Assembly (NCBI GenBank): GCA_964351985.1
Contig: CAYGPR010000005.1
Location: forward strand, 1 to 64,000
Reading direction: 5' to 3'
Length of the DNA stretch: 64,000 bases
Source: Meishania sp964351985
GTDB taxonomy: Bacteria; Bacteroidota; Bacteroidia; Flavobacteriales; Flavobacteriaceae
Made by a program: the position numbers and the translations under genes. Below, one piece after another: positions 54,520-63,477 of the stretch (position 1 is the stretch's first letter; the number at the start of each line of letters is the position of its first letter). A model generated the notes under the pieces. It did no database searches. It saw nothing but the letters and a program-made list of their open reading frames with translations, and had not been told where the DNA came from.

Positions 54520-54645
54520 TTAGTTTTTACGATTATTAATTGCTTTATTTTTGTTTTTCTGGTCGTACCAGTGATTTGTTGTCCATCCCATATCCATTGT
54601 AAAATAGATTCTCGGGCGCATTTGATGTTGATATAAAGTTTCCAT
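54520..54645 (-). CDS. Small ORF of 41 residues heading the small-ORF unit
   Basis: ORF of 41 residues beginning METLYQHQMRPRIYFTMDMG and containing GWTTNHWYDQKNKNK. It runs leftward, ends 5 bp before the 37-residue copy 2 and so forms the first gene of the unit. An overlapping 81-residue frame exists on the same strand but has poor codon character. No known family; its aromatic, basic composition resembles the peptide that follows. Confidence rests on the close spacing and the strong terminator at the other end. Confidence 0.45.
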   Translation of the reverse strand: METLYQHQMRPRIYFTMDMGWTTNHWYDQKNKNKAINNRKN

Positions 54646-54851
54646 GATATATATTGTTTTTTGATTGACTTACAACTAGAAGACGAGAGAGGGTTAGTTT
54701 TGTTACAGTACTATGTATAAAAAGGTACTTATATTTAATAATATTAAACATTTCAAGTATATTGATATTTTGTAAATAACTGACATACAATAATCTATGA
54801 TTTATGTAAAATTTAACTTTAGAGTTTTTATTTTGGTAGTATCTTAGAAAA

Positions 54852-55529
54852 ATGAGAATTCACCCACCTACTTTAGGTATTGTTTTGTTCCTTTTTGGAG
54901 CCTCTATTTCTTTTGCGCAGTACGCCAAAGAAGATTGGGAAAATCGCGACACTTGGATGAAAGTAGACCAACTTTTTGAATTTGCCGAAGTAGGAGAGGG
55001 GCATAAAGTTGCCGATATTGGGTGTCATGAAGGATATTTAAGTTTTCATATCTCAAAACAAGTCGGAAGTACGGGAAGGGTTTTCTCTGTTGATGTTCAA
55101 GAATATCGATTGGAAGATTTGAGGGAATATATCAAAGAAAGAAAGGTATCGAACATAGAGGTTATTTTGGGGGACTATGACGACCCTAAACTTCCCGAAG
55201 GACTTCTAGATGTGGTTTTTATTGTTGATACATATCATGAAATGGATGACTACATGGAGATATTGGCCCATGTGAAAAAAGCATTAAAATCCGATGGGAA
55301 AATACTCATCCTTGAAAAACTAAAGGATCCGCATAAAGGAAAAAGTAGGGATGCACAGGCAAGTGCGCATACTCTGGCGTCAAAATACGTTAAGCAAGAA
55401 TTGGAAGAAGCAGGTTTTAAGATTACCAAAGAAATCAATGATTTCGGTATTTGGAATCACGAACCAGAGAAGAACATGTGGATTTTGGTAGCCGAGAAAA
55501 ATAATCACCTATTTCAAAACAGTCTCTAA
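54852..55529 (+). CDS. Exported class I SAM-methyltransferase-like protein
   Basis: Protein of 225 residues with a Rossmann methyltransferase domain: motif I VADIGCHEGYLSFHIS, acidic post-I strand VFSVDVQEYRL, VILGDYDD and VFIVDTYHEMDDY. It also has a clean signal peptide (about 1-22, ending SISFAQ). An exported protein would not meet SAM in the periplasm, so either it acts on something else, it is inactive, or the signal is a membrane anchor. Its stop overlaps that of the leftward MDR gene by 4 bp. Confidence 0.78.
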   Translation: MRIHPPTLGIVLFLFGASISFAQYAKEDWENRDTWMKVDQLFEFAEVGEGHKVADIGCHEGYLSFHISKQVGSTGRVFSVDVQEYRLEDLREYIKERKVSNIEVILGDYDDPKLPEGLLDVVFIVDTYHEMDDYMEILAHVKKALKSDGKILILEKLKDPHKGKSRDAQASAHTLASKYVKQELEEAGFKITKEINDFGIWNHEPEKNMWILVAEKNNHLFQNSL

Positions 55530-56521
55530 ACCTTTACCACCATTTTTCCGGTGTTCTTTCCATGGAACAAACCGATAAAAGCTTGAGGCAAGTTTTCAAA
55601 TCCTTCTTCTATGGTTTCGGTATGTTTTAATTTGTCTTTTCTCAGCCATTCGGACAATTGCTGAATCGCTTGTGGATATTTTTCTTCAAAATCGAATACG
55701 ATAAAACCTTGCATCAATGCTCTACTACGAATCAAAAAGGTATGTACCGGTACACTCTTGGGCATTTCCGTTTCATTATAAATCGATATGGCGCCACATT
55801 GTACAATTCTTGCAAAATTATTGATTGTAAAAAGCACCGCATCTGAAATAGTACCCCCGACATTATCAAAATAGATGTCTACGCCATTTGGGCAGGCACT
55901 TCTTATCGCATCGACCATATTTTCAGTGGTATTATAATTGATACCGTCGTCAAATCCGAATTCGGTTTTTAACATTGAGACTTTTTCATCGGTTCCGGCA
56001 ATACCGACAACATGTAATCCCAATAGTTTTCCTATTTGTCCGACTATACTACCAACGGCACCCGCCGCACCGGAAACTAATAATGTTTCTCCACTCTTAG
56101 GTTTACCGATTTCTGTTAATCCAAGATAGGCCGTCATCCCGGTCATACCTAAAATTCCCAAATAAGCGGAGAGCGATGCACTATCGGGGTCGACTTTCAT
56201 CAATCCTTCTCCCGTCGAGACTTGCATTTCTTTCCATGACAACATTCCGGAAACAAAATCCCCACTCTTGAAATTTTCGTTTTTTGAGGCCACAACTTCT
56301 GCTATGGTCCCTGAAACTATGGGCTTTCCAATCTCAAATGGAGGGATATACGATTTAACATCGTTCATTCGCCCTCTTAAATAAGGATCGACGGACACAT
56401 ATTTGGCTTTTAAAAGCACCTCCCCTGATTTTAATTCAGGAATAGATTCGTTAGTGAACTCGAAATCGGAAAGTTTCGGTAGCCCTTCGGGTCTTTTTTT
56501 CAATACAATCGTTTTGCTCAT
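55526..56521 (-). CDS. NADP-dependent MDR oxidoreductase (PTGR/zinc-free type)
   Basis: Medium-chain reductase of 331 residues without zinc motifs. The segment SVDPYLRGRMND and the NADP-binding motif SGAAGAVGSIVGQIGKLLG fit leukotriene B4 dehydrogenase/prostaglandin reductase-like enzymes that reduce enals and enones. The protein has the family length. It overlaps the DoxX gene (ATGA), so the two are probably cotranscribed. A detoxifying role is likely. Confidence 0.9.
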   Translation of the reverse strand: MSKTIVLKKRPEGLPKLSDFEFTNESIPELKSGEVLLKAKYVSVDPYLRGRMNDVKSYIPPFEIGKPIVSGTIAEVVASKNENFKSGDFVSGMLSWKEMQVSTGEGLMKVDPDSASLSAYLGILGMTGMTAYLGLTEIGKPKSGETLLVSGAAGAVGSIVGQIGKLLGLHVVGIAGTDEKVSMLKTEFGFDDGINYNTTENMVDAIRSACPNGVDIYFDNVGGTISDAVLFTINNFARIVQCGAISIYNETEMPKSVPVHTFLIRSRALMQGFIVFDFEEKYPQAIQQLSEWLRKDKLKHTETIEEGFENLPQAFIGLFHGKNTGKMVVKV

Positions 56522-56910
56522 TTTTTAATTCTTTTTTCCGTGTTTATTGCGAATCGTCTTATAGTATAGGCCCATCCGATAAATAACAATTGAAAGGGCA
56601 GTCGTATCAACGCCGCTTGATGGCTTCCGATAGCTGGGGTATCTGAAAATACATCCCAAATATGAACGGGCAAAAATACCAACATGAGTATAATAATCCC
56701 CGTAGCAGCAATTTTTGTGTATTTCGGAACCATTAGAAGTATTCCTAAAATAATTTCTATAGCTCCTGATACATAGATAACACCTATTTTAAAAGGAAGG
56801 AAATCTGGTACAAATGGCTCGTAAAACACAGGCTTTAAAAAATGCTGAACTCCAGCATAAATAAGAAACAAGGACAGCAGAACCTGAAGAATTTTCCAAA
56901 TAATTTTCAT
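56518..56910 (-). CDS. DoxX-family membrane protein
   Basis: Small membrane protein of 130 residues from ATG 56910, with four hydrophobic helices. A frame reaching 56961 adds 17 residues but the ATG at 56910 gives MKIIWKILQVLLSLFLIYAG, a typical DoxX start. Motifs include YAGVQHFLKPVFYEPFVPDF and GAIEIILGILLMVP. Members belong to redox-linked membrane complexes of unknown role. It overlaps the MDR start, consistent with a shared transcript. Confidence 0.82.
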   Translation of the reverse strand: MKIIWKILQVLLSLFLIYAGVQHFLKPVFYEPFVPDFLPFKIGVIYVSGAIEIILGILLMVPKYTKIAATGIIILMLVFLPVHIWDVFSDTPAIGSHQAALIRLPFQLLFIGWAYTIRRFAINTEKRIKK

Positions 56911-56973
56911 GGAGGTTTTATATAAGGTTAAATTACAATAAAGAAAAAGAGTTAGATACAAATTACGCCCATA

Positions 56974-57567
56974 TTATACACTGGACTCCAAATCGAATAT
57001 TTTTTCTACAACTCCCGGCTTTAAACCTTTTAATTCTATGCGCCCTATGCGAACACGAATTAACCGTAACGTTGGAAACCCAACCGCCGCCGTCATTTTT
57101 CGAACTTGACGAAACTTTCCTTCCGTTAGCGTAATGCAAATCCAAGAGCTGGGCCTATGTCTGTCAATTCGTATTTTCGAATCTGCTTTGGGCAGGTGAT
57201 TAGGTGCTGCCAATTTAGTTGCTTTGCACGGTTTGGTGAAGTATTTTTTACCTTCAAAACCTATTTCTATACCCTTTTGTAATTGTTGAATCGCATCTGT
57301 GGAAATCTCTCCGTCCAATTGGGCGTAATATTCCTTTTCGACGCCTGAGCGATTGATGGCGTCGCTCAATTTGCCGTCGGTAGTAAGTAACAGTAGTCCC
57401 TCGGATTTTTCATCCAAACGCCCTATGGGCATTATGCCTGAGGGAAAATCTGCGAGTTCTTTCAAAAATCTTTTAGTACGCTTTTCCTTAGGGTCATTGG
57501 AAGAAAGTTGACTAAGAACCCCATAAGGTTTATAGGTTTTAAAATGGATGTGTCCGGAATCATTCAT
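56974..57567 (-). CDS. rRNA pseudouridine synthase, RluE/RsuA type
   Basis: Pseudouridine synthase of 197 residues without an S4 domain, like RluE, which modifies 23S rRNA. The active-site motif is MPIGRLDEKSEGLLLLT with catalytic Asp. Further motifs are VEKEYYAQLDG and LTEGKFRQVRKM, the latter with the arginine that binds the base. The short N-terminus fits RluE rather than RsuA. Assigning the exact rRNA position from sequence is not possible. Confidence 0.88.
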   Translation of the reverse strand: MNDSGHIHFKTYKPYGVLSQLSSNDPKEKRTKRFLKELADFPSGIMPIGRLDEKSEGLLLLTTDGKLSDAINRSGVEKEYYAQLDGEISTDAIQQLQKGIEIGFEGKKYFTKPCKATKLAAPNHLPKADSKIRIDRHRPSSWICITLTEGKFRQVRKMTAAVGFPTLRLIRVRIGRIELKGLKPGVVEKIFDLESSV

Positions 57568-57588
57568 TAGAAATATAGAGCAAGATTT

Positions 57589-58482
57589 TTACTCAAAATT
57601 TGGCCAGTACTGTTTTATTTTTTTTCTAAGGAAGGCTACACTGCGTTCCAATTGATCCATACCATCGACACCGTCTTCGATACTGATCCAACCATCGAAC
57701 CCGACCCGTTTCAATTCTCTAAAAATTGCGCCGTAATCATTGAGTCCCCTTCCGATTTCGCCATGGCTAAGTCGCTTCGCGTAGCCAATAGAACCACCTT
57801 CTTCATTCCTTAAGTCTTCAATGGTGCCTTCGATTAAATATCTGTCACTGGCATGCATCGTCACCACGCGGTCCGATACCCTATAGAGAAGCTCCAAAGG
57901 GTCCTCACCCGCCAAAAAGGTGTTGCTAGGATCATAGTTGACCCCAAAATTCGGATGGTCGATATTGTTCACCAATTGACAAAACACCTCCATCTGTTGC
58001 GCAAATTCAGGGTATTCCCAAAAATCATCTTTATAATGATTTTCCAATATCAAGGTTATTCCCAATTCTTCAGCTTTGGGCAAACATGCACTGATACAAT
58101 CCGTGGCCAACTGCACCCCTTCATCCATTGAAAGTTCAGGTCTGCGTTGCCCAGATAATACCCGACAGTACGAACCGCCCAAAACATGGGTCATTTCTAT
58201 CCAGCGAAGTTGTTTGTCGATTTCTGTTTTTCTAAAGGAGGCATCCGGGTGCGTAAAATCTGGGGAGCAACAGAGCATAGGTATTTCTTTGCCACGTTGT
58301 TCTACTTCCCTTCGAAAACCGGGCCAATTCTTTTCATCTTCCATTTCGAGGAATCCCGCATACCATTCCAATCCTTGTACATCCAATTCGCAGGCAAGTT
58401 CGATCCATTCAGAAAGTTTCATCGTTCCGTCCTTGCACAAGGCTTGCATGAACGCTTTGGGAAATACAGCTAATTTTGGCAA
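57589..58482 (-). CDS. TIM-barrel sugar isomerase/epimerase
   Basis: Xylose-isomerase-like barrel of 297 residues starting with TTG. Metal-binding and barrel segments are LILENHYKDDFWEYP, NFGVNYDPSNTFLAG, VTMHASDRY, YAKRLSHGEIG and GWISIEDGVDG. It has no signal peptide and acts in the cytoplasm. It is the last gene of a leftward group with SDR, MDR dehydrogenase and HUMPS-type genes, which suggests a role in converting an oxidised sugar. The true reaction (isomerase, epimerase or lyase) is not determined. Confidence 0.84.
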   Translation of the reverse strand: MPKLAVFPKAFMQALCKDGTMKLSEWIELACELDVQGLEWYAGFLEMEDEKNWPGFRREVEQRGKEIPMLCCSPDFTHPDASFRKTEIDKQLRWIEMTHVLGGSYCRVLSGQRRPELSMDEGVQLATDCISACLPKAEELGITLILENHYKDDFWEYPEFAQQMEVFCQLVNNIDHPNFGVNYDPSNTFLAGEDPLELLYRVSDRVVTMHASDRYLIEGTIEDLRNEEGGSIGYAKRLSHGEIGRGLNDYGAIFRELKRVGFDGWISIEDGVDGMDQLERSVAFLRKKIKQYWPNFE

Positions 58483-58508
58483 TTGATTTTCGATTATAAT
58501 TGAACGTA

Positions 58509-59285
58509 TTATTTTTTTGGTGGATTCCTTCCGATCATCGGAAACTGTTCCACCTCGATAACCTGACCTGTTATTGGTCCGGATTCATCATCCATCAAAT
58601 AGATGGCCGATGAAGCTAACTCTTCCGGTTTGAAAAGACGTTTTGCGGGAGCGAAGACATTAGGGAGTTTTTCGAACCAATCCTCATCCATACCCTGTTC
58701 ACGTTGGTTTATCAACTCGTGTTCGGTCAATACCCATCCAGGATTGATTTGGTTCACGCGCACACCATGATCTCTAAAAAGGCTATCCCCCAAATTTCGA
58801 CTCATGGTCATCAAGGCCCCTTTTGAGATGCTATAGGCCAATAAATTAGGCTCTCCGCTCCATGAATTGATGGACCCGATATTTACCACGCATCCTTTTG
58901 TTTTTTTTAATTCCGGTAATGCCGTTTGTATGATGGCGAAGGGGGCGATGGTATTCACGGCCAACATACGTTCAAGATAGGGTACCGTAGTCGAGTCTAT
59001 ATTCGAGGAGGCCACGATGGCGGCGTTATTAACCACGGCATCCAACTTTCCGAAGGAGCTGACTGCTTTTTCAATTAGTTTTTTAGGGGCATTTTCTTCA
59101 GTGATATCGATGGTCAAATGCACAGCATTGTTTGTACCCAATTCTTGCAAGAGTTCTTGGCCCAATTCTTCCCGTAAACCGTTTAATATGACCTTGGCAC
59201 CTTCATTAACACATCTTCGGGCGATTGCCCTACCGATACCGGTATAGCTTCCTGTGACTAAAATAACCTTATCCTTTAAACGCAT
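58509..59285 (-). CDS. Short-chain dehydrogenase/reductase
   Basis: NAD(P)-dependent dehydrogenase of 258 residues. Cofactor motif VTGSYTGIGRAIAR, structural motif VVNNAAIVASS, and catalytic Ser, Tyr and Lys in IGSINSWSGEPNLLAYSISK are present. It lies 6 bp from the MDR dehydrogenase gene and 26 bp from the TIM-barrel gene. With those it probably oxidises or reduces a sugar or sugar acid. Substrate unknown. Confidence 0.9.
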   Translation of the reverse strand: MRLKDKVILVTGSYTGIGRAIARRCVNEGAKVILNGLREELGQELLQELGTNNAVHLTIDITEENAPKKLIEKAVSSFGKLDAVVNNAAIVASSNIDSTTVPYLERMLAVNTIAPFAIIQTALPELKKTKGCVVNIGSINSWSGEPNLLAYSISKGALMTMSRNLGDSLFRDHGVRVNQINPGWVLTEHELINQREQGMDEDWFEKLPNVFAPAKRLFKPEELASSAIYLMDDESGPITGQVIEVEQFPMIGRNPPKK

Positions 59286-59291
59286 ATTGTT

Positions 59292-60320
59292 CTAACTTGG
59301 TTTTAAAACACTTTTTACAACTTGGCCCGAGTGCATTTGCTCAAAAGCTTCATGCCAATCGGTAAGTCCCCAAACTCCACCAATAATCGGTTTAACATCC
59401 AATCGCCCTGATGCCAAAAGGGAAAGTACTTTTTCCCAAATAGGCCAATTATGACTAAAACTACCTTGCAACCGCACATTTTTTTGTACCAAAGGATCTA
59501 GACTAAAGCCCAAGGGTCGTGGTCCCCAACCCACTTTGGTTATCTGTCCGTTCGGGCGAACCCATATTAGGGCATTTTTTAAGGTCACACTGACCCCGGC
59601 AGCATCGATTACACAATCGGCCCCGAGGCCGTCGTAGGCATTGGCCCATTCCGTAGCATCACCTATTATGGAGGTACAGCCGTATTGTTCAGCAATTTTC
59701 AAGCGCCCTCTGTCCGCTTCGAGCCCTACAACGGCGACTTCCGCCCCGCATAAATTCGCTATTGCCGCACAAAGAATTCCTATCGTTCCCGGTCCTATGA
59801 CAATAACCCGATCACCCGGGTTGATATTTGAGTTCACGACCACGGCATTGTAGGCTACGGAACATGGTTCCGTCAAGCATGCCTGCTCAAAAGCAAGATT
59901 TTCGGGAACGGAGTGAAGACAACGGGCAGGCACTTTCACAAAACGTGTCATCGCACCATTGACCCCATATCCAAACCCTTTTCGAGTGGGATCTAGATTA
60001 TATAGACCTTTACGTGACATCGGATTATTCAAATCGATGACAGCTGCGGTTTCGCTAACTACGCGGTCTCCGGCCGACCATCCTTTTACATTTTTACCCA
60101 ATTCAACAATATGACCCCCGAATTCATGACCGAGCACGACAGGATAGTTGACCGGCCAACTATGGTCCGAAGTCCATTGGTGCAAATCACTGCCACAGAC
60201 ACCGACATTGGCCACTTCGAGCAGTACATCTTCAGCTCCGATTTCAGGTTTGGGTATCTCACGGATTTCCACACTTCCCTTTTCGGGTGCAAAATTGACA
60301 ACGGCGATTGATTTTGTCAT
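59292..60320 (-). CDS. Zinc-type MDR dehydrogenase (sorbitol/threonine dehydrogenase-like)
   Basis: Alcohol dehydrogenase of 342 residues. Catalytic zinc ligands are expected in VGVCGSDLHQW and LGHEFGGHI, and the cofactor motif is VIGPGTIGILCAAIANLCG. The region that normally carries four structural-zinc cysteines has none (AGDRVVSETAAVIDLNNPM), so the structural zinc lobe is replaced. Polyols or sugar acids are likely substrates. It lies 7 bp from the HUMPS gene and is in the same leftward group. Confidence 0.88.
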   Translation of the reverse strand: MTKSIAVVNFAPEKGSVEIREIPKPEIGAEDVLLEVANVGVCGSDLHQWTSDHSWPVNYPVVLGHEFGGHIVELGKNVKGWSAGDRVVSETAAVIDLNNPMSRKGLYNLDPTRKGFGYGVNGAMTRFVKVPARCLHSVPENLAFEQACLTEPCSVAYNAVVVNSNINPGDRVIVIGPGTIGILCAAIANLCGAEVAVVGLEADRGRLKIAEQYGCTSIIGDATEWANAYDGLGADCVIDAAGVSVTLKNALIWVRPNGQITKVGWGPRPLGFSLDPLVQKNVRLQGSFSHNWPIWEKVLSLLASGRLDVKPIIGGVWGLTDWHEAFEQMHSGQVVKSVLKPS

Positions 60321-60327
60321 GTATAAT

Positions 60328-61041
60328 TTAAATTTTAGTGCTATTCATTTTGACATCCCCATAGGCATGTATCGTATCACAGATAAGGCGCAAAGAACTT
60401 TCCAAATCTCCTTCGGCGGTTTTAAAGGAATCTGCATCAATGGTCAAGGGAGCGCCTAAAACAACTAAGGGAGCTCCATATTCAGGACATCGAATAGCCT
60501 GCTCCAACGATAATCCGCCTACCGCCTGTACGGGTACGTTCACTGCTTCGACAACCTCTTTCAACTGGTCCATCGGACTGGGCATGGCTTTTCCGGCCGC
60601 CGCAATGCCGCGCCGCTCGTCATAACCGATATGGTGTATCACATAATCGCAGCCTAAATCTTCAAGAAATTTGGCACCCTCGACCATATCGGGACATCCT
60701 AAATTATCACCCATTACTTCTACACCGTAATCCTGGCCGGCTTGAACGACCACCTTTATCGTTTCGGGATGAGCCCGTGCCATGACAACGATATGGGTCG
60801 CACCCGCTTTGGCCATCATTTCGGCCTCTAAATATCCACCATCCATGGTTTTTAAATCGGCCACTATAGGTATTTTTGGGAAAGCTTCCCTAAGTTTTCT
60901 AACCCCATGTAATCCTTCCGCCAAAATAAGTGGTGTACCGGCCTCCAACCAATCTGCTCCGGCACGCAACGCCATTGCAGCGGTTTCTAAGGCTTCATCG
61001 ATATTAGTGAGGTCAAGAGATATTTGGACTATGGGTTTCAT
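60328..61041 (-). CDS. HUMPS-type decarboxylase/aldolase (hexulose-6-phosphate synthase or UlaD-like)
   Basis: TIM-barrel protein of 237 residues of the OMP-decarboxylase suprafamily. The signature PIVADLKTMDGGYLEAEMMA with its metal-binding Asp and the Lys, plus GAPLTIDADS near the end, fits hexulose-6-phosphate synthase or 3-keto-L-gulonate-6-phosphate decarboxylase. Neighbouring dehydrogenases point to a keto-acid phosphate decarboxylation. No PHI isomerase gene and no kinase is seen in the group, so the source of a phosphorylated substrate is open. Confidence 0.85.
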   Translation of the reverse strand: MKPIVQISLDLTNIDEALETAAMALRAGADWLEAGTPLILAEGLHGVRKLREAFPKIPIVADLKTMDGGYLEAEMMAKAGATHIVVMARAHPETIKVVVQAGQDYGVEVMGDNLGCPDMVEGAKFLEDLGCDYVIHHIGYDERRGIAAAGKAMPSPMDQLKEVVEAVNVPVQAVGGLSLEQAIRCPEYGAPLVVLGAPLTIDADSFKTAEGDLESSLRLICDTIHAYGDVKMNSTKI

Positions 61042-61052
61042 CTTATAACGAA

Positions 61053-61925
61053 TTAATTAAAACCAATTTGTTTGATTCCTTTATGACTGATTTCTATGGC
61101 TTCGAGAGGCTTCATTCCATCGAAAGTCTGGTCTTGCTCTACCATATAATATTTCATACCCGATAACTTTTTCTTAGCGAGAATTTTTGCAAAATCGATT
61201 TTTCCCTTTCCCACCGGGGCGAATCTGCCTTGCTCGTCCATATCTTTCACATGCCACATTTTGAAACGCCCTGGATATTTTTCGAAATAGGCTAATGGGT
61301 CGGCTCCCGCTTTGGTCACCCAAAATAAGTCCATTTGAAAATTCACGTATTTGGGATTGCAATTTTCGAGTAGATAATCAATCGTTACTATGCCATCGGC
61401 ATCCTTCTTGAATTCAAAATCATGGTTATGGTACAATAACTTGAGTCCTGCCTTGGCACATTTTTCACCGATTGTGTCCAAAATTTTCGCCAAATTTTCT
61501 GCGCCACCGGTCATGCCCATTCCATTTTCACCACTTTTGAAAAGCCCCATCGGTGGTACCGGAATAACGAAATATTTGAATCCGGCCGCTTTTACGTCCG
61601 CAATCATAGCATCCGCGTTATCTAGGGTTACCGAGCCTTGATGGGTGCTGATAGGTTTCAGGCCTAAAGATTTCAGAACTTTTTTGAACTGCTCTGGAGG
61701 CATGTTGTAAAACTTTCCATCGTTATATCCCGCTGCCTCGATATTTTTATATCCCGCTTCGGATACGGCTAATAAAGTAGCTTTTGCATTAGTGCCCATA
61801 TCATTACGGACCGTATATAGAGCAAGGCCCCCAACTTTTTTCTGTGCATTGCTGGGCAGGAAGCTCAGCAATAGTAACATGGTAAGCCCAAGCTTTAGTA
61901 ATGATTTAATTCCTTTGGTGAGCAT
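61053..61925 (-). CDS. Exported TIM-barrel sugar isomerase/epimerase family protein
   Basis: Protein of 290 residues with a signal peptide (about 1-27, ending SNAQ) and a xylose-isomerase-like barrel. Motifs are GLALYTVRNDM, LLYHNHDFEFKK, VNFQMDLFWVTKAG and WHVKDMDEQGRFAPVG. Exported members work on sugars in the periplasm together with Gfo/Idh/MocA oxidoreductases. It is the first gene of the leftward group, divergent from the oxidoreductase at 62148, with a 222-bp shared upstream region. Confidence 0.87.
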   Translation of the reverse strand: MLTKGIKSLLKLGLTMLLLLSFLPSNAQKKVGGLALYTVRNDMGTNAKATLLAVSEAGYKNIEAAGYNDGKFYNMPPEQFKKVLKSLGLKPISTHQGSVTLDNADAMIADVKAAGFKYFVIPVPPMGLFKSGENGMGMTGGAENLAKILDTIGEKCAKAGLKLLYHNHDFEFKKDADGIVTIDYLLENCNPKYVNFQMDLFWVTKAGADPLAYFEKYPGRFKMWHVKDMDEQGRFAPVGKGKIDFAKILAKKKLSGMKYYMVEQDQTFDGMKPLEAIEISHKGIKQIGFN

Positions 61926-62098
61926 TTTTGATTGTTTTATAAGTTTTGTGCATTAAAAGTAAGGAAAGCAAATCAAAAGTATGGCCGTGTTATCATTTTT
62001 TCAAAACCAGAACTTCTATAGTTCACATAGCCGTCATTCTTTATAAAATAGAGATGTTTTTTCCATCATGTGGTGAATAATCTTTATATTTAAATCGG

Positions 62099-62113
62099 AG
62101 GTCTAGAAGACCT
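62099..62113. promoter_or_regulatory. Short inverted repeat in the divergent region
   Basis: AGGTCT and AGACCT flank the triplet AGA, 35 bp before the Gfo/Idh/MocA gene. It could be an operator or a leader hairpin. No further copy is seen. Confidence 0.3.
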
Positions 62114-62147
62114 TTTATTCCTAACAAAAATGTAGTAAAACTAAATT

Positions 62148-63461
62148 ATGGGCAATCTCAAATATAGCGACACTGCCAATTCGGGTCGTCGTGAATTCAT
62201 AAAGAAATCTGGAATTGTATTGGTAGGAGGATCCATGGCCTATCCTTCAGGAATGTTGGCAGGTTCGGGAACTTCTATTGAAAACACCATTAAAGTAGGC
62301 CTTATCGGATGTGGGGGCCGAGGCACTGGTGCAGCATCACAAGCCTTGATGGCCGACCCCAATGTGGTACTGACAGCTATGGGCGATGTATTTGAAGACC
62401 GATTGGAAAGTTCGTTGATGGAGCTTATGAAAATAAGTGCACCTCAGATAAAAGTGGATGCGGACAGTAAATTCGTAGGCTTCGATGCGTATCAAAAAGT
62501 TATCGATTCAGGAGTCGATGTGGTATTGTTGGCCACTCCGCCAGGATTTCGCCCCGACCATCTGACAGCGGCAGTCGATGCCGGAAAGCATATTTTCTGT
62601 GAAAAACCGGTTGCCGTTGATGCACCCGGGGTACGCAAAGTAATGGCGGCCGCACAAAAGGCCAAAGAAAAGCAGTTGAATATCGTTTCTGGATTCTGTT
62701 TTCGATATGATTCCGCCAAAAGGGCCACTTTTGAAAAAGTCTTGAATGGTGGTGTAGGAGATATAAAATCGGTATCTACTTTTAGATATGGATGGGAAGC
62801 GTGGTACAAAGACCGCCAACCAGATTGGACCGATATGACCTACAAAATGCGAAATTGGTACTACTACAATTGGCTCTCGGGAGATTTTATCGTAGAACAG
62901 GCGGTACATAGTTTAGATATGATGTCTTGGGCCATGGGCGATGTAATGCCCATCAAAGCCATCGGTTCAGGTGGAAGACAACGGCGTACCGATGAGAAAT
63001 ATGGTAATATTTATGATCACTTCGCTGTAGAATTTGAATATGAAAATGGTGCCAAAGGATATCACTTTACCCGCCAACAATCTGATACCGCGACGAAAAA
63101 TAGCGTTGATGTTTTCGGCAGCGAAGGTAATGCCTTGGTAAAGGTCGGGAAGCAATATGAACTGAAAGGAAAGGAAAACTGGAACTATCAAGGCGAAAAC
63201 AACAATATGTACCAGACACAACATGATGAACTCTTTGCGGCGATAAAGAATGGTACACCTATTAACGATGGAAACTTTATGGCACAGAGTACGTTGTTGG
63301 CTATTTGGGGCCGTGAAGCGGGCTATACGGGCCAAGAAATCACGTATGATGAAATCTTTAATTCCCAAAGCTCGATAGGACCCAATATTGATCAATATGC
63401 TTGGGATTTTGAATGGCCGACACCCCCGATTGCCATTCCGGGACAAACTAAATTGGTTTAA
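62148..63461 (+). CDS. Tat-exported Gfo/Idh/MocA-family oxidoreductase
   Basis: NAD(P)-dependent sugar oxidoreductase of 437 residues with a twin-arginine signal (RREFIKKSG) near the N-terminus. The nucleotide-binding motif is VGLIGCGGRGTGAA and the catalytic EKP motif is ICEKPVAVD, followed by a C-terminal beta-sheet domain. Tat export implies that it folds with its bound cofactor before export. It precedes a DUF1080 gene by 16 bp. Together they could oxidise a glycoside at C3 and then cleave it. Confidence 0.9.
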   Translation: MGNLKYSDTANSGRREFIKKSGIVLVGGSMAYPSGMLAGSGTSIENTIKVGLIGCGGRGTGAASQALMADPNVVLTAMGDVFEDRLESSLMELMKISAPQIKVDADSKFVGFDAYQKVIDSGVDVVLLATPPGFRPDHLTAAVDAGKHIFCEKPVAVDAPGVRKVMAAAQKAKEKQLNIVSGFCFRYDSAKRATFEKVLNGGVGDIKSVSTFRYGWEAWYKDRQPDWTDMTYKMRNWYYYNWLSGDFIVEQAVHSLDMMSWAMGDVMPIKAIGSGGRQRRTDEKYGNIYDHFAVEFEYENGAKGYHFTRQQSDTATKNSVDVFGSEGNALVKVGKQYELKGKENWNYQGENNNMYQTQHDELFAAIKNGTPINDGNFMAQSTLLAIWGREAGYTGQEITYDEIFNSQSSIGPNIDQYAWDFEWPTPPIAIPGQTKLV

Positions 63462-63477
63462 CTTCTATTTTAAAATC

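Noticed and set aside
54545..54790. 81-codon minus-strand frame
   Set aside because: It overlaps the 41-residue ORF in another frame; the 41-residue frame is favoured by its spacing to the repeated ORF, though neither is proven.
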